A stretch of 64,000 nt of DNA from PALG01 sp964495885 (GCA_964495885.1 CAZBWO010000001.1:367915-431914), one strand, 5' to 3'; positions 45,607-54,491 are shown, counted from the stretch's first letter. Numbers and translations are program-made. The notes: generated by a model not told the origin, from the sequence alone.

Positions 45607-45951
45607 TTACTCCTCTACCTCCACCCGATCCCTACGGGTAGTAGGTTGTGAAATCACCAAAAACGCCAGGTCTTCCAATTGGTCATTGCGTATGCGGTGC
45701 TTGGTGTTGGGTAGAATATGAATGCCTTCCCCTGGCGCTACTTCTATGAGGTCATCTTCAATTTCAAAGGTGGCTTTCCCACGTAGAATCCGAAAGAATT
45801 GTTGGGAGTGGGCATGGTAATGCATTTGCTCTTGGGTGTTGGGCGGCATCAGTTCCTCTATGATGCTTAAGCTATCGGTTTGCACCAAATGCCATCCGCT
45901 ACAATGATCTCCCCAAGTATAATGCGTACTGTTGTCTTTTGATTTTTTCAT
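45607..45951 (-). CDS. Cupin-domain protein
   Basis: A 114-residue single-domain cupin. The first motif MHYHAHSQQFFRILRGKATFEI and the second with PGEGIHILPNTKHRIRN include the His and Glu metal ligands (HxH, E/Q, H). Its role is open: many small cupins bind a metal and a small ligand. It converges on the CPBP gene and is 20 bases downstream of the NUDIX gene, possibly in the same transcript. Confidence 0.85.
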   Translation of the reverse strand: MKKSKDNSTHYTWGDHCSGWHLVQTDSLSIIEELMPPNTQEQMHYHAHSQQFFRILRGKATFEIEDDLIEVAPGEGIHILPNTKHRIRNDQLEDLAFLVISQPTTRRDRVEVEE

Positions 45952-45971
45952 GGACGATACAATTACAAGGC

Positions 45972-46553
45972 TTATAGCAGGTTGTGAATTTTTGCATATT
46001 GCAAAAGCATCATTGTTTTTGCGTCTTTAATGTCACCCGAATCAATCATCGCAAAGGCATCGTCAAAATTTAATTCCAATACTTCAATATTCTCCTGTTC
46101 ATCTGTAAGTCCGCCACCTTCACCCACTTTCATACTGTGATCATACTCGGCAATAAAAAAGTACAAGATTTCCGTTACGGAACCAGGCGACATATAGGCT
46201 TCAAAAATTTTCTTGACTTTAGCTATTTTATACCCCGTTTCTTCTTCGGTTTCCTTTCGTATGCAATCTTCGGGATTATCTTTATCCAACAATCCAGCAC
46301 ACGCTTCTATCATCATTCCAGAGGCATTCCCATTCACGTAGGTTGGCAATCTAAATTGTTTGGTGAGAATGATGGTTTTATTTTTTTTATGATAAAGAAG
46401 TATGGTGGCCCCATTTCCTCTGTCATATGCTTCCCTGGTCTGTGTTTCCCATTCGCCATTTTGTTTTTGATAATCGAAGGTTACTTTATTGAGGGTATAC
46501 CAATTATCTGAAAGTACTTCAGTTTCTTTTATCTTAACTCTTTTGTTTTCCAT
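45972..46553 (-). CDS. nudK: NUDIX hydrolase, NudK-like (GDP-mannose pyrophosphatase family)
   Basis: A 193-residue enzyme when started at the ATG at 46553; a longer frame adds 17 residues that homologues lack. The start ENKRVKIKETEVLSDNWYTL and YDRGNGATILLYHKK closely follow E. coli NudK. The Nudix box reads G-x5-E-x7-REUxEExGU around GLLDKDNPEDCIRKETEEETG. It hydrolyses GDP-mannose or related nucleotide sugars. Confidence 0.88.
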   Translation of the reverse strand: MENKRVKIKETEVLSDNWYTLNKVTFDYQKQNGEWETQTREAYDRGNGATILLYHKKNKTIILTKQFRLPTYVNGNASGMMIEACAGLLDKDNPEDCIRKETEEETGYKIAKVKKIFEAYMSPGSVTEILYFFIAEYDHSMKVGEGGGLTDEQENIEVLELNFDDAFAMIDSGDIKDAKTMMLLQYAKIHNLL

Positions 46554-46613
46554 TCCTTTATAGTTAGCATAGCGTATTGCACTACTAACGCCAATAGAAC
46601 ACAATTGTTATGG

Positions 46614-46805
46614 CTAATAACTTTTAGGCACAACCACTTGCTGTACTTCACTTATCTGAACAACGGGCTGGATATTGGTATAATTTTGAAAGTCGGCAAT
46701 AATGGTATCAATGTTTTGCTGTATGGCTGCATTGTATTGTGCCACATCCTGAATATAGAAATAGCCCACTGCTAAAAACAGAAATGGTTTGTTGGGGCTA
46801 TTCTT
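46614..46805 (-). pseudogene. Gene remnant, C-terminal fragment without start
   Basis: The minus strand is open for about 64 codons to a TAG at 46614-46616 and contains no ATG. The peptide includes FLAVGYFYIQDVAQYN, then FQNYTNIQPVVQ and a tail QQVVVPKSY. It looks like the C-terminal end of a coding sequence rather than random DNA, with no family that I recognise. It is preceded by the GNAT gene's stop in another frame, so it probably lost its 5' part. Confidence 0.35.
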
Positions 46806-46812
46806 AGGGGAA

Positions 46813-47331
46813 TCACAGATTCTTGCTCATCACAAGATTTGTATACGTATTTGCTTCCATCACAAAAGGTGCTTTCCCAATAGTAGCATAATTATGCTTC
46901 TTATAAAATTGATAGGCTCTTTCGTTGCTTTCAAGAAGCCATAGCCAGACCTTTTTGCAACCACGCTGCTTTAACATATTTTCGGCTTTTTCAATAAGTA
47001 GATTGCCAATTCCCTTTCCGCAAAACCATTCAAGAATATAGATTTTGTTTAGCTCCGGTGCAACGAAATTGCCAATGGGACACTCTTTATCAAAATCTAT
47101 TTCCAAAACGCCAACCAAGTTGTTTTTGTATTCAGCAACAAGTATGGCATCTGGTTCGGTATGAATACTATCTTCCAGTCTTTCAATGCTAAACTGTTTT
47201 GTGATGAAGTTTGCAAACTCATCAGAAACACCTTCTAGCCCATACGTTTGAATATATACCTGCTTATAAAGGATAGATAATTTTTTTGAATCATCCATCC
47301 TTGCTTGCCTAATAAGGAATTCTTTACGCAT
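46813..47331 (-). CDS. GNAT-family N-acetyltransferase
   Basis: A 172-residue acetyltransferase. The core runs LVAEYKNNLVGVLEIDF, then YILEWFCGKGIGNLLIEKAENML (acetyl-CoA loop, where the usual Q/RxxGxG/A reads CGKGIG), and YQFYKKHNY. Substrate unknown. The region bounded by GTTATGG (46607-46613) and CCATAAC (47370-47376) contains this gene and the remnant, making it the first cassette-like unit of the array. Confidence 0.85.
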   Translation of the reverse strand: MRKEFLIRQARMDDSKKLSILYKQVYIQTYGLEGVSDEFANFITKQFSIERLEDSIHTEPDAILVAEYKNNLVGVLEIDFDKECPIGNFVAPELNKIYILEWFCGKGIGNLLIEKAENMLKQRGCKKVWLWLLESNERAYQFYKKHNYATIGKAPFVMEANTYTNLVMSKNL

Positions 47332-47497
47332 TGGAAATCTTTGTTTTCGGTATCACTCCTAACGGTCTTCCATAACGACGCGCTGGGTGGTTTCCAATGT
47401 ACAAATTATTCGGTTTGGTCTAAGGTTTGTTTGGCAGGAATTCAAATTCGGTAAACCAACAGGCCCACCTAGAGGCCATATACAATGTTGTGATGCG

Positions 47498-48913
47498 TTA
47501 TTTTTTAAGGAGTTTAAAAGTATTTGTTTCCTTTCCAGAAATTAACCTAACAAAGTATAACCCTGCATCTCCACTTATATTGAAATCAAAATCACCAATT
47601 ACATCTCCAGAACCGAACGTTATTTCTTGCACTAGTTTGCCCGTAGCATCACTAACCACCAATTTTGAGATTTCGGCGTTACGAGGTGCATGAATGCTGA
47701 ATGTCCCGGAAGTTGGATTGGGATATATCTGATATTCGCTAGTTTCGAAAGTGTTGGTTCCCAACACATTGGTAATATCATATACTTCCACAAATCCTAC
47801 GGTATCAATTAAATTCCGTCCAAACACCACCTTTGAACCGTCTGGCGTAATGTCTACATTGCCCAAGATGCTTTCGTCATAATTTTCATATTCGAAATGG
47901 TGTTTCAATTCCCAAAAGTTATTTACTCCTTGGTAGATAAAAGCACCTGAGGCCTCTGCAGTGGTACTCTCAATGCCTGCGCCAAAAATAAATATGGAAC
48001 CATCTGCAGACAAACGCAAGGCATTGTTATTGTTTCCCATGTTTGCGATAATTAAATCTGACAGTGTTTTGGTCCACACGCCATTCACCAAATCATACGT
48101 CTCAAAGGTGCCATCTGGGTTGCTTCCACCCTCGCTTACATACGAAAGTACCAATCTGGTGCCATCTGCAGAAAGGTCGAAACCATCTGACGCGCTAAAA
48201 GCCGTGGTAAATGTTCTTGTAAACTGCAAAATCCAATCGCTTCCATTAAAGGTATAAATTCGAATCCCATTGTCTGAGCCACTCTCACGAAACAGCACTG
48301 CAACCGTTTGCCCGTTATCAGATATGGCCAATTCATTTTCTACCGGTACTTCCAACGGATTCCCAACTACAGTCCAGTTGGTGCCATCCCACTGAAATTG
48401 GTACACCGAATCTGAACCGCTGCTTGTTGCACCAATCACTAAGGTGTTTTCATCTGCTGTAAATCGAAATGTTTTAAAATCAGAATCGGGTTGCCCGGGG
48501 AATTCCAAATCGTTTCCCATCTGCTCCCAATCTTCCAGGGTTTCATTCCATTCATACACCTGTGGTTGGGCATTGTTGTTCCCTAAGGCAATTCTATTGC
48601 CACTACCACTCATATCCAAGCCTTGACCGAAAAGACCTAAGGGGGTAGAGACCCCATCCAGTGTAGCACCCATTAGCACCCAATTACTCCCATCAAATTG
48701 GTAGGCATCAGCTCTTCCTGCCAAATCTACGCCATTGGTGTTAAATCTAGGGGCACTGGTTAAAATTCGGTCGCCGGCGTCACTAATGGCTACACTAGCA
48801 CCAAAAGTGTCATTAGCAGCAAATTCGGTAAGGGTTTGTCCAATTTGAGTTTGTGAAAATATTGAAAAAGGGGTTGCAAATAATAAAATGGAAAGAAAGC
48901 ATGGTATGTTCAT
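47498..48913 (-). CDS. T9SS-secreted repeat (propeller-like) protein
   Basis: A 471-residue protein started at the ATG at 48913 (MNIPCFLSILLFATPFSIFS signal peptide); the longer frame to 48943 adds ten implausible residues. Seven or so repeats of about 50 residues share the pattern S-x-x-G-x-R/T-x-x-x-G/A (for example SDAGDRILTSAP, SGSGNRIALGNN, SADGTRLVLSYV, TPDGSKVVFGRN), suggesting a seven-bladed beta-propeller. The C-terminus (YPNPTSGTFSI, GLYFVRLISG) is a type A T9SS sorting domain. Role unknown; it is carried on a cassette-like unit. Confidence 0.87.
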   Translation of the reverse strand: MNIPCFLSILLFATPFSIFSQTQIGQTLTEFAANDTFGASVAISDAGDRILTSAPRFNTNGVDLAGRADAYQFDGSNWVLMGATLDGVSTPLGLFGQGLDMSGSGNRIALGNNNAQPQVYEWNETLEDWEQMGNDLEFPGQPDSDFKTFRFTADENTLVIGATSSGSDSVYQFQWDGTNWTVVGNPLEVPVENELAISDNGQTVAVLFRESGSDNGIRIYTFNGSDWILQFTRTFTTAFSASDGFDLSADGTRLVLSYVSEGGSNPDGTFETYDLVNGVWTKTLSDLIIANMGNNNNALRLSADGSIFIFGAGIESTTAEASGAFIYQGVNNFWELKHHFEYENYDESILGNVDITPDGSKVVFGRNLIDTVGFVEVYDITNVLGTNTFETSEYQIYPNPTSGTFSIHAPRNAEISKLVVSDATGKLVQEITFGSGDVIGDFDFNISGDAGLYFVRLISGKETNTFKLLKK

Positions 48914-48969
48914 TGTACAGATTTTTTGGTTACAATGAATCATCGTAGATTTTGAAATATGTCATCAGA

Positions 48970-49046
48970 GCGTTGTGCAATAATATTTCACAACCGTCCT
49001 AGCAATTTTGCCCTATCACCGCTTGGGGATAGGCGTTGTTGGCATT
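48970..49046. repeat. Cassette-junction element C
   Basis: Lies between the T9SS gene and the small lipoprotein gene. It starts with TCACAAC (48988-48994, the partner of GTTGTGA at 47487-47493). It contains CCTATC / GATAGG arms around ACCGCTTGG, and ends GTTGTTGGCA. The core CTATCACCGCTTGG recurs in element D 375 bases away, so the two are copies of one repeat. Confidence 0.7.
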
Positions 49047-49048
49047 AG

Positions 49049-49366
49049 TTATTCTTCATCAAAATTTAAAAACTTGCCATCAATGTCAAATGTATATATC
49101 CTCTTCATTTTTGATTTAGCCGTATCATTTTCCCAAATTAATTCATATCCAAAGATATAATGTCCGATTTCAATTCTATTTTTTGCTTCTATTAGTTTAC
49201 TGTTCATTGAAAAAGTGGAATCTACTTTTTTGTGGTAAATTTTTAGTCCGATAGTATCGTTTTGATTAATCAGTCTTTCAAGTTCAGGTGATTTAACTTC
49301 TGATACTTTAGTTGATGAACAACCAATAATTAAAAAAAAAATAAAAAATATTAAGTTAATCTTCAT
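49049..49366 (-). CDS. Small hypothetical lipoprotein
   Basis: A 105-residue predicted lipoprotein: MKINLIFFIFFLIIGCSSTK has a good lipobox (IIGC). I use the ATG at 49366, because the frame to 49378 begins with TTG inside the repeat element. The mature part (about 85 residues) has no recognised motif. It is flanked by repeat elements C and D. Confidence 0.65.
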   Translation of the reverse strand: MKINLIFFIFFLIIGCSSTKVSEVKSPELERLINQNDTIGLKIYHKKVDSTFSMNSKLIEAKNRIEIGHYIFGYELIWENDTAKSKMKRIYTFDIDGKFLNFDEE

Positions 49367-49374
49367 AATTATTG

Positions 49375-49434
49375 ACAACGGTTCTTGTGATTCCCTCTAT
49401 CACCGCTTGGGATAGGTATTGTTATACAACATAT
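49375..49434. repeat. Cassette-junction element D
   Basis: ACAACGG (49375-49381), a CTATC / GATAG stem around ACCGCTTGG, then GTTATACAACATAT (49421-49434). The last 14 bases are the inverted partner of ATATGTTGTATAAC at 49756-49769 on the other side of the next gene. The core is shared with element C. Confidence 0.75.
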
Positions 49435-49439
49435 TATAA

Positions 49440-49751
49440 TCAGCTCAGTTTTTTTTTATTGTTTATTAGCTTACCTATAAAATACAAGCTACAGGCTTGG
49501 ATACATGTATTTGTTGTTAACAATACTAAATTTGAAAAACTCCAAAAATCATTTTTTGAAAGTAGAAGGGGAAAACCATCCTTAAATAAAACCATCGGAA
49601 AGCCAAAAATATAATTGACTACATTATTAAAGTTTTGCTGTCCAGTATTTACTTCACCACCCATATTCAATGTTCCTAAAACAACAGTTAAAATTCCAAT
49701 TAGAAACACTATAAATAACATGAGGAATATTATTCTGTAAACTGAAGTCAT
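49440..49751 (-). CDS. Small hypothetical membrane protein
   Basis: A 103-residue protein with two membrane helices: IIFLMLFIVFLIGILTVVLG (about 7-26) and VLLTTNTCIQACSLYFIGKL (about 75-96). No recognised family. It is bracketed exactly by a 14-bp perfect inverted repeat (49421-49434 and 49756-49769), the longest bracket in this array. Confidence 0.65.
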   Translation of the reverse strand: MTSVYRIIFLMLFIVFLIGILTVVLGTLNMGGEVNTGQQNFNNVVNYIFGFPMVLFKDGFPLLLSKNDFWSFSNLVLLTTNTCIQACSLYFIGKLINNKKKLS

Positions 49752-49755
49752 TTTT

Positions 49756-49824
49756 ATATGTTGTATAACGGTTCGGTAATATAGGCCTATACGAAGTATG
49801 CCCTTATATCACTTGTTAGTCACC
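49756..49824. repeat. Cassette-junction element E
   Basis: ATATGTTGTATAAC followed by GG, then imperfect arms GGTAATATAGG and CCCTTATATCAC, then GTTAGTCACC (49815-49824). The last block is the inverted partner of GGTGACTAAC at 50939-50948. Confidence 0.75.
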
Positions 49825-49831
49825 GTATTTT

Positions 49832-50923
49832 TTACTTTTCCTTAAATGGTTTTTTATCTGAAGTATTCATTTTATATTGTTCCAACGCCTCTTCCAGAGT
49901 AAGCTCTGTTGGCATATTTTCAACGAATGTCATCACTGATGTAAAGATGAACGGTATATTACTTCTTGACATAAAATCAGATTTTGTTGCAATGTCATCT
50001 AATTGATCCGCATTCCACTTTTTTCTTAGTTCATTAGCACGCTCATATTTTTCCTTATTCAAATTTACAAGCCATATTTTGTTATTTAGGGAATCTGGCA
50101 ACAAGTGATGTCTATATTGCCAAGTTGAGTAAACTTCAAAATCTCTTTTATCCGTATCATTTTGGAAATGGAGGTAAGAGATTGCTTGTTCAGGATCAAA
50201 CCGTCCCTCATTTACTGCCTTGCAAAGAATTGGTTCAAGATCAATGATGTTTTTATCACTGCTTCTTCTTTGAGATGTATGAACTAAAACCACATCATGA
50301 TTTTGCCCTCTTAAGGTTTTTCTATAACCTAGCTCTATCTGGGAAGGGAAGCCAAGAGAATCAGTTATTGAAAGTATCCTGTTCATATTTATTATTCTAT
50401 TAGCTTGAATAGTGTCATCATGGGTATCGTACATTGGTCTGAACAATTGATCTCTTTCATAAATTAATTTGAATTCATTTCTTAATGTTGAGTCATATGC
50501 AGTCGTTCTTTTCTCTATAAAAGAATTCCAAAGGTTTTCATCTAGATAGGTATTGACAAAAATGGACTTTAGCGTACTTAGATCATCAGAATTATTTATA
50601 AGTAGTTGAAGATTTAAATTTCTTTCATCTAAATTATTAGAGAATTGATTTGAAAGTGCGGCATTATAAACATCAGGACCAAAAGGTTTTTTGATTTCCC
50701 TAAATGCCAATGAGTAATAGTTGGATGCGCTACCGAAATCACCATCACAAATCGCAATTTCAGCTTTATTGGTTAGAAGGTGATATTTAGTAATTGCTTC
50801 ATTCTTGTAGTTGCATTTCGTTAATTCTGTGATGGCAGACTTCTCAGACTTACTATTCGTCTCATTACGGTTTTTACAACTTACTAGAATTGTCAGCATA
50901 ACTAAAATGATGGTTATTCTCAT
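49832..50923 (-). CDS. Hypothetical lipoprotein
   Basis: A 363-residue predicted lipoprotein (MRITIILVMLTILVSC lipobox). After a Ser/Asn/Lys-rich linker come helical segments (EKRTTAYDSTLRNEFKLIYERDQLFR), then LGYRKTLRGQNHDVVLVHTSQRR and a Leu/Glu-rich C-terminus. I recognise no family or catalytic motif. A fairly conserved-looking His/Thr/Ser segment sits near 215-225. It is bracketed by GTTAGTCACC / GGTGACTAAC. Confidence 0.68.
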   Translation of the reverse strand: MRITIILVMLTILVSCKNRNETNSKSEKSAITELTKCNYKNEAITKYHLLTNKAEIAICDGDFGSASNYYSLAFREIKKPFGPDVYNAALSNQFSNNLDERNLNLQLLINNSDDLSTLKSIFVNTYLDENLWNSFIEKRTTAYDSTLRNEFKLIYERDQLFRPMYDTHDDTIQANRIINMNRILSITDSLGFPSQIELGYRKTLRGQNHDVVLVHTSQRRSSDKNIIDLEPILCKAVNEGRFDPEQAISYLHFQNDTDKRDFEVYSTWQYRHHLLPDSLNNKIWLVNLNKEKYERANELRKKWNADQLDDIATKSDFMSRSNIPFIFTSVMTFVENMPTELTLEEALEQYKMNTSDKKPFKEK

Positions 50924-50938
50924 TTTTTTAAATTTTAT

Positions 50939-51077
50939 GGTGACTAACGGTCTTGTATATGAAAAGTAGCGGTTGTTGTATTGTGTTACTTTCCGATTAA
51001 ATAAAGGTAATTAAACTGTAGGAATTTTATTTCTATTAACCATCAGCCGCTATTTTTTATATACGTTGTTATGCCCA
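50939..51077. repeat. Cassette-junction element F with long imperfect hairpin
   Basis: GGTGACTAAC, then GG, then the arm GTATATGAAAAGTAGCGG (50955-50972). The opposite arm, CCGCTATTTTTTATATAC (about 51047-51064), is complementary with two mismatches. It closes with GTT and GTTATGCCCA (51068-51077). The last block pairs with TGGGCATAAC at 52535-52544 beyond the next gene. The order R, spacer, arm, loop, arm, spacer, R matches an integron attC. Confidence 0.8.
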
Positions 51078-51082
51078 GTAAT

Positions 51083-52528
51083 TTATTCTATTTCCTTATT
51101 TCTTAAGGCCATAAAATGGCCATTATAATAGTCTTTCATTGCGTTAACATCACCTTTCTCGTTACGGTCAAAAATGATTCTGTCTAATGGAAGCTCATCC
51201 GGCACGAATGTGTCCATTCCAATCGGAATAAGTTTCTGTCCGATTGATTGACTTCCTTTTATTTTACGATAAAGGTTCCCATCACTGTGAACATATGCCT
51301 CAATTATCCTTTTTTGATATGGATATCGCGGACTTTCTGCAAAAAAACCTTCGTAATCTTTTATGAGTTCATTTTCTGGTTTTAAAGGCTCTAATTTCTC
51401 AAATCTGTTTTCAAAAATGATGGGTAATATTTTTGATTCAATTTCTATTGCATTTAATGAAGTATTATCCGTGTTTACTTGAACCGCTATCGAAATTTCT
51501 GATTTTGGATACCAGGTTAATACATTTGTAGAAGTGCTTCCGCCACCTGTATGCGCCCACACAGGTTCATTAAACAATTCGCCTTTTCGAATCCCCAATC
51601 CGTAATCAGACGTTGCTCCGTTTTTAAGGGTAGGGCTTCGCAACATTTGATTCATTAATGATTTAGATAAAAAGCCCTCTGAAAAAACCAAATAGGGGAT
51701 TTTAGCCAATTCAAAGGAACTTGCACTTAGCCCTCCATCGCCTAACAACCAATTTATTTCATTGAATTTGCTCTCTGTAAAAGTGCTGTCCTTTAAAACG
51801 AACTCTAATGAAATATTATCTTTACGTAAATTATTTTTCCAAGTGTCCAGTATAGCTAGACCCAAAGGTTCGCACACTTCATCTTTGACAATATCTCTGT
51901 AAGATTTGCCGCTTATTTCTTCAGCTACTAAACTTAATAAGAGGAAACCAGAATTGGAATAAGAAAAACTGCTTCCAGGTTCAAATTCTGTTGGAAGGTT
52001 GTTGTATAAATTGAAAAGAATTTTACTATCGATAGTATCTGGGCTGCTTACTAACAAACTATCTGCGATAAATCCATATTCTCTAATTCCCGAAGTATGT
52101 TGCAATAAATGCTTGATTTTAATTTTGTCTGCATCGCCCTCTATGGGGTAGGAAGGAAAAATATCACTTATTTTTGTGTCCAATGATAATTTGCCATTTT
52201 CTACTAATTTTAATACTGCAAGTGACGTGATAAATTTTGAAACTGATGCTATTTGGAATATGGTTTCGGGAGTAAAAGGTTTTGTTCTATTAATATCCCG
52301 AAAACCAAATCCCTTTGCATAGAGCGTGTCTTTTTTATGCATTATGGCAATGGAAAATCCAAGTGCCTTTTCAGTTTTTATGAACTCATCTCCAATTGAA
52401 TCTATTCTTTTTATTGTCAGTGAGTCAAAAGATTGAACTGATGAAGATGTTTTGCTTTCTTTATTGCAGGATATGGTAATTAGGAATATTCCTATGATTA
52501 ATAAAACATTATTTATAAGGTTTTTCAT
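51083..52528 (-). CDS. Serine hydrolase, class C beta-lactamase/PBP-like, lipoprotein
   Basis: A 481-residue protein started at the ATG at 52528 (MKNLINNVLLIIGIFLITIS, lipobox ISC). The longer frame to 52684 runs into a repeat element. The beta-lactamase-related motifs are SVSK (95-98, catalytic Ser and Lys) and YSN (about 190-192), with HTGGGS later in place of KTG. A C-terminal extension resembles the lipocalin-like tail of D-aminopeptidase/esterase relatives. It could be a peptidase, esterase or carboxypeptidase. Bracketed by GTTATGCCCA and TGGGCATAAC. Confidence 0.85.
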   Translation of the reverse strand: MKNLINNVLLIIGIFLITISCNKESKTSSSVQSFDSLTIKRIDSIGDEFIKTEKALGFSIAIMHKKDTLYAKGFGFRDINRTKPFTPETIFQIASVSKFITSLAVLKLVENGKLSLDTKISDIFPSYPIEGDADKIKIKHLLQHTSGIREYGFIADSLLVSSPDTIDSKILFNLYNNLPTEFEPGSSFSYSNSGFLLLSLVAEEISGKSYRDIVKDEVCEPLGLAILDTWKNNLRKDNISLEFVLKDSTFTESKFNEINWLLGDGGLSASSFELAKIPYLVFSEGFLSKSLMNQMLRSPTLKNGATSDYGLGIRKGELFNEPVWAHTGGGSTSTNVLTWYPKSEISIAVQVNTDNTSLNAIEIESKILPIIFENRFEKLEPLKPENELIKDYEGFFAESPRYPYQKRIIEAYVHSDGNLYRKIKGSQSIGQKLIPIGMDTFVPDELPLDRIIFDRNEKGDVNAMKDYYNGHFMALRNKEIE

Positions 52529-52534
52529 TCTAAT

Positions 52535-52752
52535 TGGGCATAACGTGTTTGTGTATGGTTTGTTGCGGAATTTCAGCCTAGCGCTTTTGCGCTTGGATGA
52601 GCCGTTTACGGCGAAAATTCCGTTGGACAAAAAAGCGCGAGGTTGAACAAGTACTTTATTTCTCCGTTTAGTTAAAGATAACAATTTGTAGGAATAAATC
52701 CTGTAATTATAGGACTAGCGCTAGCAATGAATTATACACATTGTTGTGCATA
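52535..52752. repeat. Cassette-junction element G
   Basis: TGGGCATAAC, then the arm GTGTATGGTTTGTTGC (52551-52566), which pairs imperfectly with GCAATGAATTATACAC (52724-52739), then GTTGTGCATA (52743-52752). Inside are small stems such as GCCGTTTACGGC. The 376 bases between the serine hydrolase and the methyltransferase fragment hold only this element and a further 150 bases of AT-rich sequence with no gene. GTTGTGCATA finds its inverted partner only at 61346-61355. Confidence 0.75.
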
Positions 52753-52904
52753 GTGCTTTTTACGTTCAGCTTGGTATTCCGATGTTTGTAATTTAGTTCG
52801 GATTGAGCATTGGCAAGACATACTTTTTTACAGTTTTGGTGAAGCTTGGATGATGCGACTGTAAATATGTATGGCATATAGCGTTGGCAATTTTTAGCTA
52901 ATTT

Positions 52905-53225
52905 TTAAATCCATCGTCTCACTTTTTCTTTGTATTCGACATATTCATTACCGAGTTCACGTTTTAAAAATTCTTCTTCCAATCGTATTTGTGTATTTAC
53001 GCTTAAAGTAGATAATGATATTATGAGTAAAGTAAATGCATTTGGAATAACAAGGAATAACCCAACGTTTGCAACCATAATTCCAAGAAAGATAGGGTTT
53101 CTCGATATTGAAAATACTCCATTATTTCCGTCAGAACAAGGTTGAATAGACAAAATGAGTATTAATAATGATAATATGATTGTTGCAAATTTCATTGACA
53201 CAAAGGTAAAAAAATATGGATGCAA
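52905..53225 (-). pseudogene. Truncated isoprenylcysteine/phospholipid methyltransferase-like gene
   Basis: A 106-residue frame whose C-terminal part (SISRNPIFLGIMVANVGLFL, then LEEEFLKRELGNEYVEYKEKVRRWI) matches the C-terminal half of ICMT/PEMT-like methyltransferases (about 150-200 residues). The N-terminal membrane helices are missing: only about 28 unlike residues precede the core. The break lies at the border of the stress island, so the gene was probably cut by insertion or deletion. Confidence 0.6.
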
Positions 53226-53287
53226 TGGTGTTGCAAAGATTGCTTTATATTATACCGCATATAGTCATATTTAAAATATATTCGTGT

Positions 53288-53503
53288 TTACACTCTTCCT
53301 TTTAAGCGTACTTCAATTTTTTTCTTTTTAACAGTAAGACGTTTCATTAGCTCCATTAATTCCGGATTTAAAGTGTCTTTATAAATTTCATTTATTCCCA
53401 ATATAAGTCTTTTTGCCTTTCGAGATGCTGCCACACGATCGCTGGTGCTCATATTGCTCATTTTTATATTTTCAAAATCCTCGGCTTCTTTGAATATGTT
53501 CAT
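53288..53503 (-). CDS. Small hypothetical protein, basic C-terminus
   Basis: A 71-residue protein from the ATG at 53503 (MNIFKEAEDFENIK); the longer frame to 53554 is unlikely. It has an acidic start, a helical middle (SDRVAASRKAKRLILGINEIYK) and a Lys/Arg-rich end (KKKKIEVRLKGRV), which could bind nucleic acid. It lies downstream of the universal stress protein gene. Confidence 0.6.
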   Translation of the reverse strand: MNIFKEAEDFENIKMSNMSTSDRVAASRKAKRLILGINEIYKDTLNPELMELMKRLTVKKKKIEVRLKGRV

Positions 53504-53610
53504 TATATTTTGTTTAAAAAATAGACAAATGCACCTACCGCAATAATAGCGCAAAATCTAAAATTCTAAAAAGAGTAATATTAAATTTACGGGTACTTAT
53601 ATCTTCTATT

Positions 53611-54441
53611 TTATTGATGAATAGCCAATACAGAATTGGTGTTTAGCTGCTTTAATCTCATAATAACATCAGATTTAAACACTCCTATTTTTCTTAGAAA
53701 GTCTGGTTTTTTATCAACCAAACACATAATTCCATTTGGATGTGATGATGCATAGTCTTTTAGTTGACTATCAGTTTTAGCATATTCTAGATTAATTTTA
53801 GTATTCTGAAATTGTTTTAGATACTTAATCAAGGCTTCTAAATTACCAGCTACAGTATCAGACAATTGGTTTTGTTTGTCTAACACCAATATGCCTATTT
53901 CAATTTGCTTTCCAATAAGACTCTTTCTAAATTTATCTATTCTTGCTGTATTGATTTTCTGTTTAAAATCTGAAGCAATAGTCATGCTTATTTTCTTGTC
54001 TATTAACGCTTGCGCTGGCATTAATAAAATCGGACAACTTCGTACATTTTCTAAGATGATTTCATTCTTCCTACCTGACTTTTTATTAGTTCCACTAGAT
54101 AAGATTATTAAATCTATATTTAAAAGTTTTTGCTGCTTTTTAACAGCATCTATAAGACTAGAACATTCTGTTATTGCATGAAAGCCATGATTTTTATCTG
54201 ATGATTTTGAAGTATATCGTTCAATCAACTTTCCAAGTTTTTCTTTGGCATCTTCTTCTGGTTTATCGAACCATTCTTCATCTTCATGAAGCAAACCTAA
54301 TGCATCTAATCCTGATATATTATACTGGTATGTATTTAAGAAATAGAAATCACATTCTTTATTCTTAAACAGTTTCAATACTGAATCTATAGTCTGGTAA
54401 CTGTTGAGCGAGAAATCTGTTGGAATTAAAATTTTTTTCAT
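53611..54441 (-). CDS. Universal stress protein (tandem UspA domains)
   Basis: A 276-residue protein with two Usp-like halves. The first begins MKKILIPTDFSLNSYQTIDS and has the SSGTNKKSGRK segment near 113-123 (G-x2-G-x9-G/S type ATP loop, partly degenerate). The second begins near KKISMTIASDF (about 147). Such proteins help survival under hypoxia or growth arrest. A 10-bp inverted repeat (AACCGCAAAG / CTTTGCGGTT, 54492-54518) lies upstream. Confidence 0.88.
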   Translation of the reverse strand: MKKILIPTDFSLNSYQTIDSVLKLFKNKECDFYFLNTYQYNISGLDALGLLHEDEEWFDKPEEDAKEKLGKLIERYTSKSSDKNHGFHAITECSSLIDAVKKQQKLLNIDLIILSSGTNKKSGRKNEIILENVRSCPILLMPAQALIDKKISMTIASDFKQKINTARIDKFRKSLIGKQIEIGILVLDKQNQLSDTVAGNLEALIKYLKQFQNTKINLEYAKTDSQLKDYASSHPNGIMCLVDKKPDFLRKIGVFKSDVIMRLKQLNTNSVLAIHQ

Positions 54442-54491
54442 CTTTTTTAATTTAAGTATTAAACTTCTAAATTGTATGTTTTACTTAGGTT

